NCBI GenBank assembly: GCA_022885665.1
Contig: JAGQDJ010000180.1
Location: 1-64,000, forward strand
Reading direction: 5' to 3'
DNA: 64,000 bases
From: Triops longicaudatus
Taxonomy: Eukaryota > Arthropoda > Branchiopoda > Notostraca > Triopsidae
This document shows, one piece after another, positions 59,331-64,000 of the stretch (the first letter of the stretch is position 1; each line of letters starts with the position of its first letter). Under the pieces are notes generated by a model, which was not told the DNA's origin, ran no database searches, and saw nothing but the letters and a program-made list of their open reading frames with translations. The translations under genes and the position numbers were made by a program.

Positions 59331-59742
59331 AGTTGCTGTTGTGTGAGGTTGTCACTCACCGCTGCTACGGCACACCATACTAAGCCTCTTTCCCAACGAA
59401 GGCAAAGTCTGACTTTTATCCCCGAAAAAGTGGATTCGTTGTGTCCCAACATTGTTGTGCCGTCTATTTGGAGTATATAGTGTTTTCCAGTGACTGTAAA
59501 AGAGCTGTTTGGTGTTTAAACTCGCAGGAATTTTTTTTAATTTTGTGGCACGCCTTTTCACCTGAAGCTTCGGCTGTCGAAAGCCTTGAGGCGCAGCAGC
59601 CAAAGGTTTTGGCTCACCATGGCCTCCCAATTGTTGTAAAAGCTTCTCTTCCAGTGCGTGGTTTGGTGTGTCATTTGTGTTGGAACAGAAATTTCCGCCT
59701 CTGAAAATGCTGTGAACAGAACAGTGTTGCTTTGAAGAATTA
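59331..59742. other. No gene recognised
   Basis: A minus-strand frame (59352-59822) and a plus-strand frame (59441-59704) overlap. Neither has a recognisable product. Confidence 0.5.
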
Positions 59743-59758
59743 AACCTAATCTTAGGTT
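59743..59758. repeat. 16-bp palindrome
   Basis: AACCTAA-TC-TTAGGTT, 7-bp arms. Confidence 0.85.
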
Positions 59759-59822
59759 GGATTAGTGCGTCTAAATAAAAAAATTGGATATTCCAACTAA
59801 ACTTTGGATTATTTACCTCCAA

Positions 59823-59877
59823 GGTAATATTGTTATATTCGGTAATATTATCTTATTCGGTGATAATATCATATTTC
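59823..59877. repeat. Three tandem 18-bp AT-rich units
   Basis: GGTAATATTGTTATATTC, GGTAATATTATCTTATTC and GGTGATAATATCATATTTC in direct succession. ATATTATC and GATAATAT in units 2 and 3 also form an 8-bp inverted repeat. Confidence 0.85.
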
Positions 59878-61003
59878 TCAAAGCGTTTTCAGAGTGAAGT
59901 GGAAAAGGCATAAGCGCCACGAAGAATATTTCAAAGAAAGGATTTTTTTTTTTGGGGAAAGGTCTGGTGGGCTAAACTAACACTCGGGGAAAGTGTATCT
60001 CAGTTTGGGGTCAATATTGCCTCACATGTAGGTGTCAGATTTGACGCCGTCGACCTTGTTTGACGGATTAGTTTGTCGGCTGTCGGACAGTTTTTCTTTC
60101 GGCTAGCGTACCTGCAGCCCGAAAGAGGTCGACAAGGGGGAAATTGCGTCTTGATCGACGCTGACGCGGAACTCCCGTCGTCGAACCTTCTTAGTTTCGA
60201 AGCGCAAATGGTGGCGAGGCACTAAATTCAGTTGCAAGGCGACCAAGGTTCTTGTGTCTGGAAATAGTGTCGCAAGTTTGGAATTCGCACTGTAATGTTG
60301 CACTAGGCGCGCAATTGCGTACAAGTGGCGCCATCGCGTAACATCGTTGAAGAAAAGCAGAAAATTAGTTTTTGAGTTGTTAGTCGGTCTAACATAGTCA
60401 ATTAAATGAGATAATAGGACTGCACCAAAATGTTGAGGTGTTAAGAAAAACGCTCCGACAAGAAATTCTTTTTGTCAGATACTTCTTTTGCAGTAATTTA
60501 ATCATCCGTTGCTAGTAGTCGGCAGATGATTTAGGAATGACGTACGATTTATGAGCATGGATCATGTTATAAAGATGAACTTTCGGAACATATGACGTTC
60601 CTGGAAATGAATCGGGTTGAATCGGTTTTCGACTGCGATGTTCGAAGTCAGCAGTAGTTTTATAGCATTGTGTCGTCGTTGAAACTGCGTGTGTCGTGTT
60701 TCTGTGTTTAATGAGCGTATGAGTGAAATATGAGGCTTCGCTTTCAGCCGGAAGAATCTAATTAATAAATTAATTAAGCCAGGCTGAACATACAGGGAGT
60801 CCGGGCACATTGTTAGCGTGTGGTTGTCAATGCTGCTAGGTTTCTTGAAGGATTGGGAAAAGAGCGTGAATAACTGATATAGTCGCGTTAGTTGTGATAG
60901 AACCGTGAGTAATTGAGTGGAGTTTTCCTGGCCATTTGGGCTTATTTTCAGTGTTCATGAAATACCAGATAGGCAAGCACATTTTTGAAGATGTTCCGCT
61001 CAA
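59878..61003. other. No gene recognised
   Basis: T11 at 59943-59953 and a small palindrome AATTAAT-AA-ATTAATT near 60760-60776. No gene. Confidence 0.5.
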
Positions 61004-61195
61004 AAACTTGGGTTAAGTTCGAATGAAGTTTCTTGAATTCAAAGGAACTTCTAGCTCTTACATTTTAAGCCTTAAAATAGTTTCTGCGGAAACTTGAAAG
61101 GTACATCCAAGTCTTCCGCAAAGTAAACCAAGTTTCATAGCGCCATCCATTTTTCCAAATATCTGATGAAGTTTCTCAGCTCACTGCAGAAACTT
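61004..61195. repeat. Cluster of AAGTTTC/GAAACTT hairpins
   Basis: Three inverted repeats share the same arm word: 61025-61051 (centred on GAATTC), 61079-61094 (AGTTTC-TGCG-GAAACT) and 61169-61195 (AAGTTTCTCAG...CTGCAGAAACTT). AACTT...AAGTT at 61005-61019 is a weaker fourth. The function is unknown. Confidence 0.6.
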
Positions 61196-62520
61196 GCATG
61201 AGCTGTGTGGCACAAGTATGAAACGAAGGAAAAAGTTCAAAACGTGAGGCTCTTCTAAAGGCTTCATGGCAAACCGTTTACACAGCGTTGACAGTCCTCT
61301 CTTTATGTTGTACCTGTTGCAAGAATGTCTCGTATTGGAGAACTGGGTTACAGGAATTTCATTTTTTCACCGTTTTGCTTTTAATGAAGTGCCCTAACGT
61401 TCTCGGTTCTCGCTCGATGCGTTTCAAGGCTTATTATTAGCTCGCAAGCTTCAACCATGAACTTGTACCTTCTTTCGCTTCATGTTATTTTTCCTACCCG
61501 CAACCTGCAGTCGTTTTTCTCTGTAATTACCACATTGTTCACGGTTAGTATATAAAACGCCTTGGGCGTTTTGTCGTGCCGTTCGTTTAGGTTTCGGATC
61601 GCCGGTGCTCCACGTCGCTTTTTCTACCGAAATTAGTAAAAAGTAGCACATTCAATACACATAAGGATATCCAAAACTTGTTGCCAAGGCCGCGGGTCAG
61701 TGGCATTTTTTGCAACATGGCACCCAAAACGCGCTAATTTGTTCTGCCCGGGGTTATGATGGCATATTCCCCCCCCCCCNNNNAAAAAAAAAAAAAAAAA
61801 AAAAAAAACTCCTCTTTTTCGGGATGTTTGGCAGTTTTTTGCGCAGCAGCTATATGGAACGGGAATATGAGCTCGAATTTTGTACTTTGATACGATTAAT
61901 GCATTCAAGAAAATAGCACAAGTAGCTTTGCAACGCTGGCTTGACACGTGAAACGCGTTTTCGGTTCATTGAATTTCGAAATTTAGGACAATTTGTCAAG
62001 AAAGAACTTCATTTGCAAGCCAAAAAAGTGACAGTCAAGTTGAACGTACTAAATGTTGAATGAAGGAAGCTGTCTTACATAACTCGTGCAATGCAGTGAA
62101 AAACAACCTAACAAAAGTGTTAAGACGATAAGTGCTGGAAAGTGTGTTCCTTAAGACATTGTTATAGTTGGGAAGACATTTCGGAAGACTAACGATGTTT
62201 TGTTTAATTTCCAGGATTTTTGGTGCGGCTTCGAAAATTGAATCAGGAAATGAGAAGAATGGGCGCCAGTTACGCGCAAAACTGCTCCATCCAGCGTGCG
62301 TGAGTCTTTCGTCGCCAAGCGCGCGAAAAAGGAAGTGACTAGTGTTGTTTGCAATTGGCTTCGTAAAATTTGTAGGCCTTGCTGCCGTTTGGCGTCGAAG
62401 AAGTTCATCCCTTAGATCAACCGTCCAATTGAAAGCGAGCGAACTTTCGTTCCGTTTCCGCTGTCTCCGCTCGTAGGAGAAAAGCTTTGGAATCGTATTC
62501 AATTTCGCTATCAAAAAACC
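61196..62520. other. No gene recognised; assembly gap inside
   Basis: The C11-N4-A25 junction lies at 61769-61808. A minus-strand frame of 159 codons (62035-62514) has no ATG anywhere, so it is unlikely to be a gene. Confidence 0.5.
61769..61808. other. Assembly gap between C11 and A25 homopolymers
   Basis: Eleven C, four N (61780-61783), then 25 A. The gap sits exactly between two homopolymers, where short-read contigs commonly end. Confidence 0.9.
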
Positions 62521-62635
62521 ATGTCAGAGTCCAAGTGTGTGTCTCGGTGTCGATCACGATTACGGACCTTCCAACACAGTCCTTGGATTGTTATTGTCAT
62601 TCTCTGTGTCACTTGGACCACCAGGGCAGATCAAG
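62521..62635 (+). CDS. Candidate first coding exon with signal-like N-terminus
   Basis: ATG 62521 has A at -3 (AAAACCATGT). The 38-codon segment starts MSESKCVSRCRSRLRTFQHS, with five basic residues (5, 9, 11, 13, 15). A hydrophobic core WIVIVILCVTW (22-32) and TTRA-DQ follow, which resembles a signal peptide with cleavage after Ala36 or a signal anchor. The exon ends CAAG|GTAAGC, a consensus donor, leaving one base (G). Unspliced, the frame would stop four codons later at TAA. The acceptor at 62763 continues the frame in phase. I recognise no family. Confidence 0.3.
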
Positions 62636-62763
62636 GTAAGCTTTAAAACTTGGCAATCCTTTATTTGCGGCCCTTTTTTTATTGGGGGGTTTTTCGGTTG
62701 GTGGCTCTGGGGAGGAAGTTTTTACTATCCCCTGAGCGAGTTGGATCTTTCTGGGCCCTTCAG
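62636..62763 (+). other. Candidate 128-bp intron
   Basis: GTAAGC at the left. TTTACTATCC (about 62721-62730) could serve as branch site, and GATCTTTCTGGGCCCTTCAG ends the intron. The pyrimidine tract is moderate. Confidence 0.27.
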
Positions 62764-62843
62764 AAAGAGGGCAAAAAGAGACTGACAACGATAAGGCTCG
62801 TATTACGTACTCCGAGACGTCGGGCAGCGACAGCCGTATATAG
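62764..62843 (+). CDS. Candidate second exon, hydrophilic tail
   Basis: With the G from the first exon it reads ERGQKETDNDKARITYSETS, then GSDSRI to TAG 62841-62843, giving a 64-residue secreted or membrane-anchored product. A weak donor (GCC|GTATAT, 62836) just before the stop would allow further exons beyond. A long minus-strand ATG frame (62609-63082, 157 codons) overlaps and competes with this call. Confidence 0.22.
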
Positions 62844-64000
62844 GGGACAAAAAGAAGCCAAGTGTTGTAGAATTTCACCAAGGAAGTGGAAAGAACAACA
62901 TAACTCAGAGTGAAGAAAAAACGACCACCGAATGCTACGGAATTCGAGCGAAAAAAAAAGATATTTTGGAGGGCGAAAAGGAGCCAGCTGTTGGCTCGGT
63001 TTACGTCGGGGCATGGGGTAGGTGGGTGGAGCTTGTGCTTGAAAGCGGACAGGAATTCAACTGCTTCACTGGTACACTGCATTTACTTATATAAGTAGAT
63101 AATATCGGATAAGGGAGGTGCATGTTGCTAGAAGGCGTGGCTGAAAGTGGACACAAGGGGGTGTATCGATTTAGGGAGGACCGAGTTTTTTTTTTTATTC
63201 ATTTCTCTTCCATAAGGGGCCGCTTACAGCCGGGCAGTTCGTGCGAGTGCTGTTGGGTGTTTCATTCTTGAAAGGATCCATTGTTGGGCCGAAACGAAGG
63301 AACGAATGCGTCAATGCGTGTCGGGGCAGAAAAGGGGTGCTAATTGGGGGGGCTAGAAACAACCCTACGACGACACGGTTTATTTATTACTCGTCATTAG
63401 GAGAAACAGAAGGATATTGCGCCCATCTTTTTATGGCGGGAATCAAAAGTGAGGACGAAATAGGGCGAAAGGAGGAAAGGGCTTCTGCTGGAACTTGGGC
63501 GCATTGGATTTGATCGCTAGCGGCGCTTTTTATCTCTGGAGATGGCGTCGACAAGTGTCATCCCGCCCCTTTTGACTCCTGATGCGAAATAAAGCTGGGA
63601 AACGTTTTGAAATGGAAAAGAAGCTATGGAAGATCAGAGCGAACTGTCCGAATAGGTCCTTCGCAGAAACTTTTCCTGTTTCTGCAGGGCGCAAAGCGGA
63701 GTTTATTATAAAAAAACGCTGCACTTTCTTGTCTCGTTCTCATCAGCAACGACAAGGAAGAAGAGCCCAAGTGGCATGCGAATCCCGAGCGAGTTTTCTT
63801 TCTCTTTCGTTTTTTGGTGTGGAAGAAGTGGTCAGCAAATCAGAACGTTCTAGACATGCGGAGGAAGGGTAGACAAGAAGCAGGGAGGCTGCCGAAGAAA
63901 CCGGGCAAGCTGGCGTAGTGTGCTCCGGAGACGAAGAAAGCGCCCCGGGCCCGGTGGAAAGCAGCCAAGGTGGGCACAGGTAAAGCATGGCGGAGAGGAG
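62844..64000. other. No gene recognised at the right edge
   Basis: T11 at 63186-63196. CCGGGCAAGCTGGCG near 63901-63915 resembles the second half of the GC-rich repeat core. A 96-codon plus-strand frame (63582-63872) has no known product. Confidence 0.45.

Noticed and set aside
61024..61038. Three-unit heat-shock element
   Set aside because: A perfect match, but about half a match is expected by chance per 64 kb and no promoter is evident nearby.
62035..62514. 159-codon minus-strand open frame
   Set aside because: It contains no ATG at all and only extends this far from a TTG; no domain or splice context.
62609..63082. 157-codon minus-strand ATG frame
   Set aside because: No recognisable domain. 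It overlaps a plus-strand model with better splice evidence, and its length is within chance for this composition.
1..64000. CRISPR array, prokaryotic operon, insertion sequence, rRNA or organelle insert
   Set aside because: No regularly spaced identical repeats, no long or clustered ORFs, no terminal inverted repeats with a transposase and no familiar rRNA or organelle sequence were seen on reading both strands.

Overview
The window looks like nuclear DNA from a eukaryotic draft assembly. In 64 kb there is no long open reading frame on either strand: the longest are about 140-160 codons, and several of those only run that far if TTG or GTG is accepted as a start. There are homopolymer and dinucleotide tracts, interspersed and tandem repeats, intron-like GT...AG stretches with pyrimidine tracts, and two N gaps sitting in homopolymers (23639 and 61780-61783). 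I see no operons, ribosome-binding sites, tRNA, rRNA, CRISPR array or recognisable transposon protein. CpG is not obviously depleted. Two AANATGGCGGC motifs (29696, 57329) match the animal YY1 initiator-like motif and hint at a metazoan, but I cannot name the lineage; a macroalga is not excluded.

Layout. 1-582: possible 3' end of a plus-strand gene with one intron, then a non-coding flank carrying diverged repeats (1115-1550). 2.1-4.5 kb: several strong 3' splice-site signals and short open frames. 7.7-8.5 kb: a phase-consistent two-exon model. 9-31 kb: mostly non-coding, with G-quadruplex motifs, a GC-rich repeat dimer at 17.1 kb, a tandem hairpin plus palindrome cluster at 25.2-25.5 kb, and another repeat copy at 27.9 kb. 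31.1-31.6 kb: a possible two-exon model. 31.6-58 kb: largely empty apart from repeats, a 13-bp-arm hairpin (37371-37419), GC-rich repeat copies (37.2, 45.0, 50.0, 52.2 and 55.2 kb) and weak exon candidates. 58.2-58.5 kb and 62.5-62.8 kb: two further phase-consistent models, each with a 128-bp intron. The last one starts with an N-terminus that resembles a signal peptide.

The best supported novelty is a family of short GC-rich repeats with a core of about 40 bp. It is scattered at eight or more places on both strands and is often repeated at 71-85 bp spacing. The gene models rest on splice signals and reading-frame continuity read by eye. None has a protein family I recognise, and comparable open frames occur by chance in DNA of this composition, so all carry low confidence. 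I infer no pathway linking them.
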